Origin: Pseudomonas poae
GTDB lineage: Bacteria > Pseudomonadota > Gammaproteobacteria > Pseudomonadales > Pseudomonadaceae
Assembly (NCBI GenBank): GCA_028869255.1
Contig: CP110972.1
Coordinates: 5,866,001 to 5,930,000, forward strand
Length of the DNA stretch: 64,000 bases
Direction of reading: 5' to 3'
Position 1 is the stretch's first letter. Each line of letters starts with the position of its first letter. Both the position numbers and the translations under genes were made by a program. Below, one piece after another: positions 46,032-54,437 of this stretch. The notes under the pieces are model-generated. The model saw only the letters and a list, made by a program, of their open reading frames with translations. It was not told the DNA's origin and made no database searches.

Positions 46032-47447
46032 GTGATAAAAAAGATCCTGATCGCCAACCGTGGTGAAATTGCCGTACGAATCGTGCGTGCCTGCGCCGAG
46101 ATGGGCATTCGCTCGGTCGCGGTCTATTCCGACGCCGACCGCCACGCGTTGCACGTCAAACGTGCCGACGAAGCCCACAGCATCGGTGCCGAGCCCCTGG
46201 CCGGTTACCTGAACCCGCGCAAGCTGGTGAACCTGGCGGTGGAAACCGGTTGTGATGCTCTGCACCCCGGCTACGGTTTCCTCTCGGAAAACGCCGAATT
46301 GGCGGACATCTGCGCCGAACGCGGGATTAAATTCATCGGCCCGTCGGCCGAAGTGATCCGCCGCATGGGCGACAAGACCGAAGCGCGCCGCAGCATGATC
46401 AAGGCCGGTGTGCCGGTCACGCCAGGCACCGAAGGCAACGTAGCCGACATCGCCGAGGCGCTGACCGAAGGCGACCGCATCGGTTACCCAGTGATGCTCA
46501 AGGCCACCTCCGGTGGTGGTGGTCGGGGTATCCGTCGTTGCAACAGTCGCGAAGAACTTGAACAAGCCTTCCCCCGCGTGATTTCCGAAGCCACCAAGGC
46601 GTTCGGGTCGGCGGAAGTGTTCCTGGAAAAGTGCATCGTCAACCCCAAGCACATCGAGGCGCAGATCCTCGGCGACAGCTTTGGCAACGTGGTGCATCTG
46701 TTCGAGCGTGATTGCTCGATCCAGCGCCGTAACCAGAAGCTGATCGAAATTGCCCCCAGCCCGCAGTTGACCCCTGAACAGCGCGCCTACATCGGCGACC
46801 TGTCGGTGCGTGCGGCCAAGGCCGTGGGCTACGAGAACGCCGGCACCGTGGAGTTCCTGCTCGCCGAGGGCGAGGTGTACTTCATGGAGATGAATACCCG
46901 GGTGCAGGTGGAGCACACCATCACCGAGGAAATCACCGGGATCGACATCGTCCGCGAGCAGATCCGCATCGCGTCCGGCCTGCCGCTGTCGGTGAAACAG
47001 GAAGACATCCAGCACCGTGGTTTTGCGTTGCAGTTCCGCATCAACGCCGAAGACCCGAAGAACAACTTCCTGCCCAGCTTCGGCAAGATCACCCGTTATT
47101 ACGCGCCCGGCGGCCCCGGCGTGCGTACCGACACGGCAATCTACACCGGCTACACCATCCCGCCGTTCTACGACTCCATGTGCCTGAAACTGGTGGTGTG
47201 GGCGTTGACCTGGGAAGAAGCCATGGACCGCGGCCTGCGTGCCCTGGACGACATGCGCCTGCAAGGCGTGAAGACCACCGCCGCCTATTACCAGGAAATC
47301 CTGCGCAACCCGGAATTCCGCAGTGGCCAGTTCAATACAAGCTTTGTGGAAAGCCACCCTGAGCTGACCAACTACTCGATCAAGCGCAAACCCGAAGAGC
47401 TGGCCCTGGCCATCGCCGCCGCCATCGCCGCCCACGCAGGCCTGTGA
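46032..47447 (+). CDS. pycA: Pyruvate carboxylase subunit A (biotin carboxylase)
   Basis: 471 residues. ATP-grasp biotin carboxylase: N-terminal IANRGEIAVRIVRACAEMGI, YGFLSENAELADICAERGI, nucleotide loop KATSGGGGRGIRRCN (~157-171), VEFLLAEGEVYFMEMNTRVQ and the VEHTITEEITGIDIV active-site region. It carboxylates the biotin carried by PycB for oxaloacetate formation. GTG start at 46032 after AAGGGAA. Twelve bases ahead of pycB; divergent pycR is the likely regulator. It is distinct from accC, which sits next to accB. Confidence 0.92.
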   Translation: MIKKILIANRGEIAVRIVRACAEMGIRSVAVYSDADRHALHVKRADEAHSIGAEPLAGYLNPRKLVNLAVETGCDALHPGYGFLSENAELADICAERGIKFIGPSAEVIRRMGDKTEARRSMIKAGVPVTPGTEGNVADIAEALTEGDRIGYPVMLKATSGGGGRGIRRCNSREELEQAFPRVISEATKAFGSAEVFLEKCIVNPKHIEAQILGDSFGNVVHLFERDCSIQRRNQKLIEIAPSPQLTPEQRAYIGDLSVRAAKAVGYENAGTVEFLLAEGEVYFMEMNTRVQVEHTITEEITGIDIVREQIRIASGLPLSVKQEDIQHRGFALQFRINAEDPKNNFLPSFGKITRYYAPGGPGVRTDTAIYTGYTIPPFYDSMCLKLVVWALTWEEAMDRGLRALDDMRLQGVKTTAAYYQEILRNPEFRSGQFNTSFVESHPELTNYSIKRKPEELALAIAAAIAAHAGL

Positions 47448-47458
47448 GGAATACAACA

Positions 47459-49267
47459 ATGTCCAAGAAAATCTTTGTAACCGACACCATCCTGCGCGAC
47501 GCTCACCAATCGTTGCTGGCCACCCGCATGCGCACCGACGACATGCTGCCGATCTGCGACAAGCTCGACAAAGTCGGCTACTGGTCCCTGGAAGTCTGGG
47601 GCGGCGCGACCTTCGACGCCTGCGTACGCTTTTTGAAAGAAGACCCGTGGGAGCGCCTGCGCAAACTGCGCGCCGCGTTGCCCAACACGCGCCTGCAAAT
47701 GCTGCTGCGCGGCCAGAACCTGCTGGGCTACCGCCACTACAGCGACGATGTGGTCAAAGCCTTCGTCGCCAAGGCTGCCGTGAATGGCATCGACGTGTTC
47801 CGCATCTTCGATGCCATGAACGACGTGCGTAACCTGCGTGTGGCCATCGAGGCGGTGAAAGCCGCCGGCAAACATGCCCAGGGCACCATCGCCTACACCA
47901 CCAGCCCGGTGCACACCGTCGAGGCGTTCGTGGCTCAGGCCAAGCAGTTGGAATCCATGGGTTGCGACTCGATTGCGATCAAGGACATGGCCGGCCTGCT
48001 GACCCCGTACGCCACCGGTGAGCTGGTCAAGGCGTTGAAAGCCGAGCAGAGCCTGCCGATCTTTATCCACTCCCACGACACCGCCGGCCTGGCCGCGATG
48101 TGCCAACTCAAGGCCATCGAAAACGGTGCCGACCATATCGACACCGCTATCTCCAGTTTCGCCTGGGGCACCAGCCACCCGGGTACCGAATCGATGGTCG
48201 CCGCCCTTAAAGGCAGCGAATTCGATACCGGCCTGAGCCTGGAGTTGCTGCAAGAAATTGGCCTGTACTTCTACGCCGTGCGTAAGAAATACCACCAGTT
48301 CGAAAGCGAATTCACCGCCGTCGACACCCGCGTGCAAGTCAACCAGGTACCGGGTGGGATGATTTCCAACCTGGCCAACCAGCTCAAGGAGCAGGGCGCA
48401 CTCAACCGCATGAGCGAAGTGCTGGCCGAAATCCCACGGGTGCGTGAAGACCTCGGCTTCCCGCCGCTGGTCACCCCGACCTCGCAGATTGTCGGCACCC
48501 AGGCGTTCTTCAACGTGCTGGCCGGTGAGCGCTACAAAACCATCACCAACGAAGTGAAGCTCTACCTGCAAGGCGGCTACGGCAAGGCGCCGGGCACCGT
48601 GAACGAGAAGCTGCGTCGCCAGGCCATCGGCAGCGAAGAGGTGATCGACGTACGCCCGGCGGATCTGCTCAAGCCGGAAATGACCAAGCTGCGCGGCGAA
48701 ATCGGCGCGTTGGCCAAGTCTGAAGAAGACGTGCTGACCTACGCCATGTTCCCGGACATCGGGCGCAAGTTCCTCGAAGAGCGTGACGCCGGCACCCTGG
48801 CCCCCGAAGTGCTGCTGCCGATTCCTGAAGCCGGCGGCGTTGCGCGTGCCGGTGGCGAAGGCGTGCCGACCGAGTTCGTCATCGACGTGCACGGCGAAAG
48901 CTACCGCGTGGACATCACCGGTGTCGGCGTGAAAGCCGAAGGCAAGCGCCACTTCTACCTGTCCATCGACGGCATGCCGGAAGAAGTGGTGTTCGAACCG
49001 CTCAACGAGTTTGTCAGCAGCGGCGGCAGCAAGCGCAAGCACGCTACCGAGCCAGGCCATGTCAGCACGGCGATGCCGGGCAACATTGTCGACGTGCTGG
49101 TCAAGGCAGGCGATGTGGTCAAGGCCGGTCAGGCTGTGCTGATTACCGAAGCCATGAAGATGGAAACCGAAGTGCAGGCAGCGATTGCCGGCAAGGTGAC
49201 CGCCGTGCATGTGGCCAAGGGCGACCGGGTAAACCCTGGCGAAATCCTGATTGAAATCGAAGGCTGA
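47459..49267 (+). CDS. pycB: Pyruvate carboxylase subunit B (carboxyltransferase + biotin carrier)
   Basis: 602 residues, annotated in some genomes as oxaloacetate decarboxylase alpha. HMGL-like carboxyltransferase domain (~5-270: VTDTILRDAHQSLLATRMRT, IKDMAGLLTPYATGELVKAL, HSHDTAGLA metal site), PYC_OADA domain (~300-500), and the biotinyl domain with AMKM (Lys567). Together with PycA it makes oxaloacetate from pyruvate for gluconeogenesis. ATG at 47459 preceded by GAGGA. A strong terminator follows the stop. Confidence 0.93.
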   Translation: MSKKIFVTDTILRDAHQSLLATRMRTDDMLPICDKLDKVGYWSLEVWGGATFDACVRFLKEDPWERLRKLRAALPNTRLQMLLRGQNLLGYRHYSDDVVKAFVAKAAVNGIDVFRIFDAMNDVRNLRVAIEAVKAAGKHAQGTIAYTTSPVHTVEAFVAQAKQLESMGCDSIAIKDMAGLLTPYATGELVKALKAEQSLPIFIHSHDTAGLAAMCQLKAIENGADHIDTAISSFAWGTSHPGTESMVAALKGSEFDTGLSLELLQEIGLYFYAVRKKYHQFESEFTAVDTRVQVNQVPGGMISNLANQLKEQGALNRMSEVLAEIPRVREDLGFPPLVTPTSQIVGTQAFFNVLAGERYKTITNEVKLYLQGGYGKAPGTVNEKLRRQAIGSEEVIDVRPADLLKPEMTKLRGEIGALAKSEEDVLTYAMFPDIGRKFLEERDAGTLAPEVLLPIPEAGGVARAGGEGVPTEFVIDVHGESYRVDITGVGVKAEGKRHFYLSIDGMPEEVVFEPLNEFVSSGGSKRKHATEPGHVSTAMPGNIVDVLVKAGDVVKAGQAVLITEAMKMETEVQAAIAGKVTAVHVAKGDRVNPGEILIEIEG

Positions 49268-49297
49268 TCCAGCCTTCGACACTACCGTTTAATCCTC

Positions 49298-49321
49298 GGG
49301 GGGCAGGTGCCCCCTTTTTTT
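49298..49321 (+). terminator. Rho-independent terminator of pycAB
   Basis: GGGGGC-loop-GCCCCC stem with a four-base loop followed by seven T, 31 bases after the pycB stop codon. Confidence 0.88.
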
Positions 49322-49332
49322 GCCTGCAATAA

Positions 49333-50649
49333 TCAGAAGGCCAGTGTCCAGTTGCCCATCAGGCCCTGGTTCAGGCTGTGGCTGCCGGCCTCGACGGTGT
49401 AGGTCAGGCCTACGCTGTGTTGGGCCGACAGTGCCAGATCGAGCCCGGTGCGCAAGGCCAGGCTGTCACGGTCCAATGAGCTGCCCTGGATGCTGAAGTC
49501 ACTGTTGAAACCCGGCCTTTTCACCCAGGCGGAGGATTGGCGCAGGCTGCTGGCGACGTCGCCGTAGAGGTGCTTCCAGCTTGTGCTCAGGTGCGGTTTG
49601 AGGGTCATCCGGTTGCCCAGCTCATAGGCGCTGGCCAGGCGCAAACCGAAGGTGCTGCTGAGGTTTTCCTGGGTTTGGGCGCCGACGTTCAGCGCGCTAA
49701 ACCCGCCTTTTTCCTGGTAACGGTCGCGCTGATAGCGCTGGTAGCCGATACCGGCGAACGGCTCGACACCGAGGTTGGCGATGTTCAACTGGTAACCCAG
49801 CTCGGCGAATGCATGCTGGCTCTGGGCGCTATGTTTGCCGCTTGCCTGTGCGCGGTAATCCATAAAGTCGACGTTCACGCTGCGTTTGGTTTGGCCGGCA
49901 TGGCTGCTGTGGATCGCCCCGAGGCGCAAGGCCAGCGGCCCATCCTGGCGCATGGCGTACGCGCCCAGGTGCCAGCTGTCCAGCTCACCCTTGAAGCGGT
50001 CAGCGCTCAGGTTGCTGGTGGACTTGGCACCCATCACACCGATCCGCCAGGCCTGGTCCACCGCCCAGTCGCTGCCCAGCATCAGGCCCTGGGTACGCTG
50101 CTGCTGGGCCAGGCTGCCGGTCTGTGCGTCAAGGTTGCCGCTGCTGCCCAGCACCTGGAACCAGACGCGGCCACCGTCGGTGTTATCGCTCAGGTTGCGG
50201 TTGTCGCTTTGCTGACGCATGACCGCAAGCAGGTTGCTGTTGATTTGCTTCAGGCTGTTTTGCGTGGCGGTGCCCAAGTTGGCGTTCTGGCTGCCGGCCA
50301 GTTGCTCAAGCACCGCGCCAAGGCGGCCCGGGGCCAGCGCGCTCAGCTCGCGCCCATAGTTTTCAAGTTGGTATTCCTGCCATTCACTGAGTTCTCCCGA
50401 CTCAAGGAGAGTATCTACGGCCACGTCCAGCACGTGAGCGACCTGCCGGCCGTTAGGGGTGGTCGCGTGTTCGGAGAAATAGAAGTCAAGAGCAGCGGGA
50501 GGCGGTTTGGCTGGCTCGGGGCGCACGATCACGGGTGGCGAGGTGAGCCACTCGCTATTGGGTTCCAGGTCCTCAAGTGCCTGGGCATATTGGATGCTGG
50601 CTGCGCCCAACACGAAGGCGACTACAAATTGATTTGGTAAAAATGGCAT
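49333..50649 (-). CDS. Autotransporter beta-barrel protein with short passenger
   Basis: 438 residues. Signal peptide (cleavage near QALEDL), a short ~130-residue helical N-terminal part (HVLDVAVDTLLESGELSEW, LEQLAGSQNANLG) and an autotransporter barrel (~155-438) with alternating strands such as WRIGVMGAKSTSNLSADRFK and FAELGYQLNIANLGVEPFAG, ending in WTLAF. There is no classical beta-helix passenger, so it may display a small domain or act as an outer-membrane channel. Stands alone after the pycB terminator. Function unknown. Confidence 0.85.
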   Translation of the reverse strand: MPFLPNQFVVAFVLGAASIQYAQALEDLEPNSEWLTSPPVIVRPEPAKPPPAALDFYFSEHATTPNGRQVAHVLDVAVDTLLESGELSEWQEYQLENYGRELSALAPGRLGAVLEQLAGSQNANLGTATQNSLKQINSNLLAVMRQQSDNRNLSDNTDGGRVWFQVLGSSGNLDAQTGSLAQQQRTQGLMLGSDWAVDQAWRIGVMGAKSTSNLSADRFKGELDSWHLGAYAMRQDGPLALRLGAIHSSHAGQTKRSVNVDFMDYRAQASGKHSAQSQHAFAELGYQLNIANLGVEPFAGIGYQRYQRDRYQEKGGFSALNVGAQTQENLSSTFGLRLASAYELGNRMTLKPHLSTSWKHLYGDVASSLRQSSAWVKRPGFNSDFSIQGSSLDRDSLALRTGLDLALSAQHSVGLTYTVEAGSHSLNQGLMGNWTLAF

Positions 50650-50799
50650 ACGGTCCCAACCTCTTTAATTGTGAGGTCGGGAATTTAGGTGAGGAGGCGG
50701 GGTGATAAATGTCAGGGGTTTCACCCCTTGTTCGCGGGAGATGTCTCTAGTACGCGACGATTAAAATTCATCTACGGGTATGAGGGGCTGAGAGCCGTC

Positions 50800-50938
50800 T
50801 GCATTTTATTGCGTTTATGCGGTCTCTTCTGTCACGCATATGCATTTTATTGCGTTTTATAAGGCTGCGACGATCATATTTATGCACTATATTGCATTCA
50901 GATTAGCCTCAGCTGATATGCAGGTGCATTAAAATGCA
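50800..50938. promoter_or_regulatory. Four regularly spaced 14-bp operators before hipA
   Basis: TGCATTTTATTGCG (50800 and 50841), TGCACTATATTGCA (50883) and TGCATTAAAATGCA (50925) form an array at 41, 42 and 42-base spacing, about four helical turns, so all face the same side. The last contains the hipA start codon (50934). A degenerate fifth copy may sit at 50757. They are likely HipB binding sites that repress the module. Confidence 0.78.
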
Positions 50939-52280
50939 GATGGACACACCTTTCAAACTCACGATCCAAGTTTTCAGCTCGAACCATTGGCAGGATGCGA
51001 TGACCCTGGAGTTCGCCGAGCCGCAAAACGGCTTCGACGGCCCCTGCCGTTTCGGCTACGAGTCTGCCTATCTGGTCAGTCATTACGACCAGGTCGAAAC
51101 GGTGTTCGCCAAGGCTGTCAGTACAAGAGTTCCGTTGAACTGGGACCAGGGGGCGCCGGGAAAAGCGCCTGCATTCCTGTATGACATCGCACCCGCTGGG
51201 GCTGCAAAGCGCTTCCTTATGGATCGTATCGGGCGGGAAAAACCGGAGGGTATCAGAGATGATCTATTTCTACTGGCACGCAGTACGCCCGCGCCGGTCG
51301 GTCACATGCGTATTAAAGAATCCGTCCACACGGAGGAAGGGCGGCCAGCTGTAGGGTTCGAGCGCCACGAGGTGGTGGAGCGTGACAACCGTTTTCTCGA
51401 ATACGCCTACGAAGAGGGTGCGGCGATTGGCGGTGCGACGGGTGCGGGCGGGGAGGCGCCCAAGTTGTTACTTGCGCAGAGTCATGAGGGGCTTCTGTAT
51501 CCGGACGCGGTATTGAACGATGAGCAAGTCAGTCAGCACTGGTTTATCAAGTTTTCCCGCAATAAAGCCCGGCAGAGGGACCGAGATATTCTCAGGAGCG
51601 AGTATCACTACTACAGGGCATTGCAGGCCCTGGGGATCGATACCGTCGCCGCCGAAGGTTTGGCGCTTGAGGACCATGAGGGGCTTAAACCCAGCCTCTG
51701 GATGCACCGTTTTGACCGTAATGTGAGTGACCAAGGTGTCGAGCGTTTTGCGGTCGAATCGATTTACTCGTTGTCAGGCATAGCGTTTGCCACTGGGGCT
51801 ATGGGCCATTTGGAAGCGCTGGAGAGGCTTGTCGGTTTCTGGAAGCAAGCTGGCCAGGATGATCAAGTGGCCGATTTGATAGCGGACTATCTGCGCCGCG
51901 ATTTGCTGAACAAGATTCTGGGCAATACAGACAATCATGGACGCAATACTTCGATCATCCGTGGGGACAGTAGCCTGCGCCTGGCACCCATTTATGATAT
52001 GGCGCCCATGATCATGGATGATGAAGGCATCAGCCGTACGACGAAGTGGCCACGTGCTTTGGAGCTGGCGGGTGATATCGACTGGCGTGGTGTCTGCAAT
52101 GCGCTTTCCCCGTTCATAGACCCGGAGCAGGCCTTTGAGCGTATTCGGCAAGACGCCGAACACCTGCGAGCCCTGCCGGATATTTTGGTTGCCAGTGGTT
52201 TACCGGAGGTCACCCTGAACCATCCACGCATAGCGCTACGCGATCTTGACCAGCGCTTGAGAAGCTGGGGGCTGAGATGA
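50934..52280 (+). CDS. hipA: HipA-family serine/threonine kinase toxin
   Basis: 448 residues with N-terminal couple_hipA-like region and HipA_C kinase. ATP loop GGATGAGGEAPKLLL (166-180), catalytic loop LGNTDNHGRNTS (Asp near 320), and the metal motif LAPIYDMAPM, so the kinase appears intact. HipA toxins phosphorylate proteins such as tRNA synthetases and trigger persistence; the target here is unknown. Gene order is toxin then antitoxin, the reverse of classical hipBA. ATG at 50934 lies inside an operator; ATG 50940 is possible. Overlaps hipB by four bases (ATGA). Confidence 0.85.
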   Translation: MQMDTPFKLTIQVFSSNHWQDAMTLEFAEPQNGFDGPCRFGYESAYLVSHYDQVETVFAKAVSTRVPLNWDQGAPGKAPAFLYDIAPAGAAKRFLMDRIGREKPEGIRDDLFLLARSTPAPVGHMRIKESVHTEEGRPAVGFERHEVVERDNRFLEYAYEEGAAIGGATGAGGEAPKLLLAQSHEGLLYPDAVLNDEQVSQHWFIKFSRNKARQRDRDILRSEYHYYRALQALGIDTVAAEGLALEDHEGLKPSLWMHRFDRNVSDQGVERFAVESIYSLSGIAFATGAMGHLEALERLVGFWKQAGQDDQVADLIADYLRRDLLNKILGNTDNHGRNTSIIRGDSSLRLAPIYDMAPMIMDDEGISRTTKWPRALELAGDIDWRGVCNALSPFIDPEQAFERIRQDAEHLRALPDILVASGLPEVTLNHPRIALRDLDQRLRSWGLR

Positions 52281-52552
52281 GCTTGTCGATTGATCAGCGT
52301 GCACGCGTCATTGAGAGCATCGAACAAGGGTTGGCTGATGGCTCGCTTGGGATCGGCGAAGCCGTACGCCGCCTGCGAAATGAAGTCACCGGACTGCACC
52401 AGAGCCAGTTCGCCAGGATGTGCAAAATTTCGGTGCGCACCCTGGTGCATATCGAACACGGCGAAGGCAATCAGACCCTTAAGTCGTTGAACGCCGTGTT
52501 CAGGCCATTTGGGTTGACGATGGGGGTGGTGAAACTTCGCCGCAGCCTGTAG
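52277..52552 (+). CDS. hipB: HipB-like XRE-family antitoxin
   Basis: 91 residues. The Cro/C1-type HTH (~40-85: HQSQFARMCKISVRTLVHIE, GEGNQTLKSLNAVFRPFG) is preceded by a ~30-residue helical region. Coupled to hipA by an ATGA overlap. Expected to bind HipA and repress the operon through the 14-base operators upstream of hipA. The C-terminal tail (KLRRSL) is shorter than that of E. coli HipB. Confidence 0.85.
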   Translation: MSLSIDQRARVIESIEQGLADGSLGIGEAVRRLRNEVTGLHQSQFARMCKISVRTLVHIEHGEGNQTLKSLNAVFRPFGLTMGVVKLRRSL

Positions 52553-52574
52553 GCCAGCGGCGCTGTTCAGACAG

Positions 52575-53255
52575 TTAAAGCACCTGCTCGCGACACTCCG
52601 CCAGGCCCTTCAACTGGCCGGAGCCCGTCTGGTTGGCATCCGATAACCAGGCCTCAAACCCCGCGGCGACTGTCGGCCATTCGCCATCCAGGATCGAATA
52701 CCACGCCGTATCGCGGTTCTGCCCCTTGACCACCATGTGCTGGCGAAACACCCCTTCAAAACTGAAACCCAGCCGCTCCGCCGCGTATTTGGAGCGGGCA
52801 TTGGCGTTGTTGCACTTCCATTCCAGGCGGCGGTAGCCCTGTTCGAACGCGTGCCTGGCCAGCAGGTACACCGCTTCGGTGCTTTTGGGTGAGCGCTGCA
52901 TCGGCGCACCGAAGGTGACGTGGCCGATTTCGATGCGCCCCTGCGCCGGGACGATCGACATCAGGCTGAGGATGCCCTGGACCTGGCCGCTGGCGCGATC
53001 GACCACGCTGAAAAAGTACGGGTCGGCACTGGCGGCGTGGTTGTTCAGCCATGCATCGAACGCGGCGCGCTCGGGAAACGGGCCATAGGGCAAATAGTCC
53101 CACAGCTTGGGGTCGGCGCCGGGGCCTTCGAGGGCTTGCCACAGTTGATCGGCGTGGCGGGCCGGGTCGAGTTTTTCCAGGCGGATAAAGCGCCCTTCGA
53201 GCAGTTGTACCGTGGGCGCCGGGGCGCCTTTCCAGTCGGCGAGGGAAGTGGGCAT
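52575..53255 (-). CDS. GNAT-family N-acetyltransferase (RimJ/RimL-like)
   Basis: 226 residues. GNAT fold with EGRFIRLEKLDPARHADQLW, SIVPAQGRIEIGHVTFG and the CoA-binding region (EAVYLLARHAFEQGYRRLEW, NARSKYAAERLGFSFEGVFR). Homologues are described as acetyltransferases of small molecules or ribosomal proteins. The start at 53255 has AAGGAG seven bases upstream; the longer in-frame ORF begins inside the neighbouring gene. Ten bases separate it from the next gene, so the three minus-strand genes 52575-54347 form an operon. Confidence 0.87.
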   Translation of the reverse strand: MPTSLADWKGAPAPTVQLLEGRFIRLEKLDPARHADQLWQALEGPGADPKLWDYLPYGPFPERAAFDAWLNNHAASADPYFFSVVDRASGQVQGILSLMSIVPAQGRIEIGHVTFGAPMQRSPKSTEAVYLLARHAFEQGYRRLEWKCNNANARSKYAAERLGFSFEGVFRQHMVVKGQNRDTAWYSILDGEWPTVAAGFEAWLSDANQTGSGQLKGLAECREQVL

Positions 53256-53265
53256 GCTGCGCTCC

Positions 53266-53712
53266 TTAAAGGCCTTTGCGAAATTGAATGAGACCTGGGC
53301 GTTCGGCGATGCGTTCATAGAGTTGAATCGCGGTGGCGTTGGTCTCGTGGGTCAACCAGTGCACCTTGCAGCAACCGTCGGCCTTGGCGGTGGTGTAGAC
53401 GAACTCGATCAGTTTGCGGCCGACGCCGGTGCCGCGCTGGGCCGGGTCCACCAGCAGGTCCTGCAGGTAGCAGGAGTTCTCGATGCTCCAGTTGGAGCGG
53501 TGGTAGATGAAGTTGACCATGCCCACCGCCTTGCCGTCCTGCCAGGCCAGCGCGGAATGGGTCGGCTCCTGGGGATCGATCAGGCGCTGCCAGGTGCTTT
53601 GGCTCACGGCGTCAGGCAGTTCGGTGTTGTAAAACCTCAGGTAGGCCTGCCACAGGGGCAGCCAGGCGGCGTGGTCGCCGGCGGTGACCTGGCGGATGTC
53701 GATTTGGCTCAT
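53266..53712 (-). CDS. GNAT-family N-acetyltransferase
   Basis: 148 residues. Motif A region CYLQDLLVDPAQRGTGVGRK (Q/RxxGxG, ~82-101) binds acetyl-CoA; VHWLTHETNATAIQLYERI and IQFRKGL complete the fold. It overlaps the PaiB-like gene by four bases (ATGA, 53709-53712), implying co-translation. Substrate unknown; the PaiA/PaiB pairing (acetyltransferase plus FMN protein) in Bacillus suggests polyamine or amine acetylation, but this is inference. Confidence 0.87.
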   Translation of the reverse strand: MSQIDIRQVTAGDHAAWLPLWQAYLRFYNTELPDAVSQSTWQRLIDPQEPTHSALAWQDGKAVGMVNFIYHRSNWSIENSCYLQDLLVDPAQRGTGVGRKLIEFVYTTAKADGCCKVHWLTHETNATAIQLYERIAERPGLIQFRKGL

Positions 53713-54347
53713 TCTGAGACTCCTTGGGGAATAAAGCGGGCGAGGGTCTGGTCGCGCACGTCGATGCTGGCGGCCAGGCCGTCGCGCACACCGGCGATGT
53801 CTTCGGCGCTGCGGTTCTGGCTGAGTTTGCGTTTGCCGATCAGGCGCTCGATGGGCAGGGCAAAGCCGACGATGGCCTTGAGCATGCCGTCAATGTAGTC
53901 GGCGGGGGCGTCGCTGACTTTCCAGGGCTGGGCGCGGCCGCCTTCGTGGCGATCGGTGAGGGCGCTGACCAGCGTCAGCAGGCGTTCGGCGTCGGTAAAC
54001 ACGCAGGCTTTGCCGTAGGCGTGCACCGCCAGGTAATTCCAGGTTGGCACCACTTTGCCGTGCTCGGCCTTGGCCGGGTAAAACGCCGGGCTGATGTAAG
54101 CCTCGGCACCGGCAAAAATTACCAGGGCTTCGCTGCCATTCTGCAGGTCCTGCCACTGACGGTTGGCTTTAGCCATGTGCCCGTACAGCGTGCCGTTAGG
54201 GCCTTCATCGGGGTTGAGCAGCAGCGGCAAGTGACTGGCTTGCAGACCGTGTTCACCAACGGTCACCAACTGCGCCAGGCGCGTGTGCTGGATCAGTTGC
54301 TGGATTTCGGGCAAATCGTCGAGAGCAAAAGCGCGAGGTGTGTACAT
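53709..54347 (-). CDS. FMN-binding PaiB-like negative transcriptional regulator
   Basis: 212 residues, split-barrel flavin-binding fold. Conserved VTVGEHGLQASHLPLLL, GHMAKANRQW, EAYISPAFYPAKAEHGKVVP (TWNYLAVHAYG) and WKVSDAPADYIDGMLKAIVG match PaiB/FMN_bind_2. The start at 54347 is preceded by AAGGAA. Divergent from the MocR gene across a 90-base gap, so MocR is a plausible regulator of this operon. Role in protease or amine control known only for the Bacillus homologue. Confidence 0.87.
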   Translation of the reverse strand: MYTPRAFALDDLPEIQQLIQHTRLAQLVTVGEHGLQASHLPLLLNPDEGPNGTLYGHMAKANRQWQDLQNGSEALVIFAGAEAYISPAFYPAKAEHGKVVPTWNYLAVHAYGKACVFTDAERLLTLVSALTDRHEGGRAQPWKVSDAPADYIDGMLKAIVGFALPIERLIGKRKLSQNRSAEDIAGVRDGLAASIDVRDQTLARFIPQGVSE

Positions 54348-54437
54348 GAAGATTTTCCTTGGCGAATGCCTGCATCCTAGGCAGGCTAATGGTTCGTTGT
54401 AAGAGCCATCTACAGCCAATTTTATAGGTCCAATCCG

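Noticed and set aside
50757-50770. Fifth HipB operator
   Set aside because: Only about 10 of 14 bases agree and the TGC ends are missing; mentioned but not annotated as a site.
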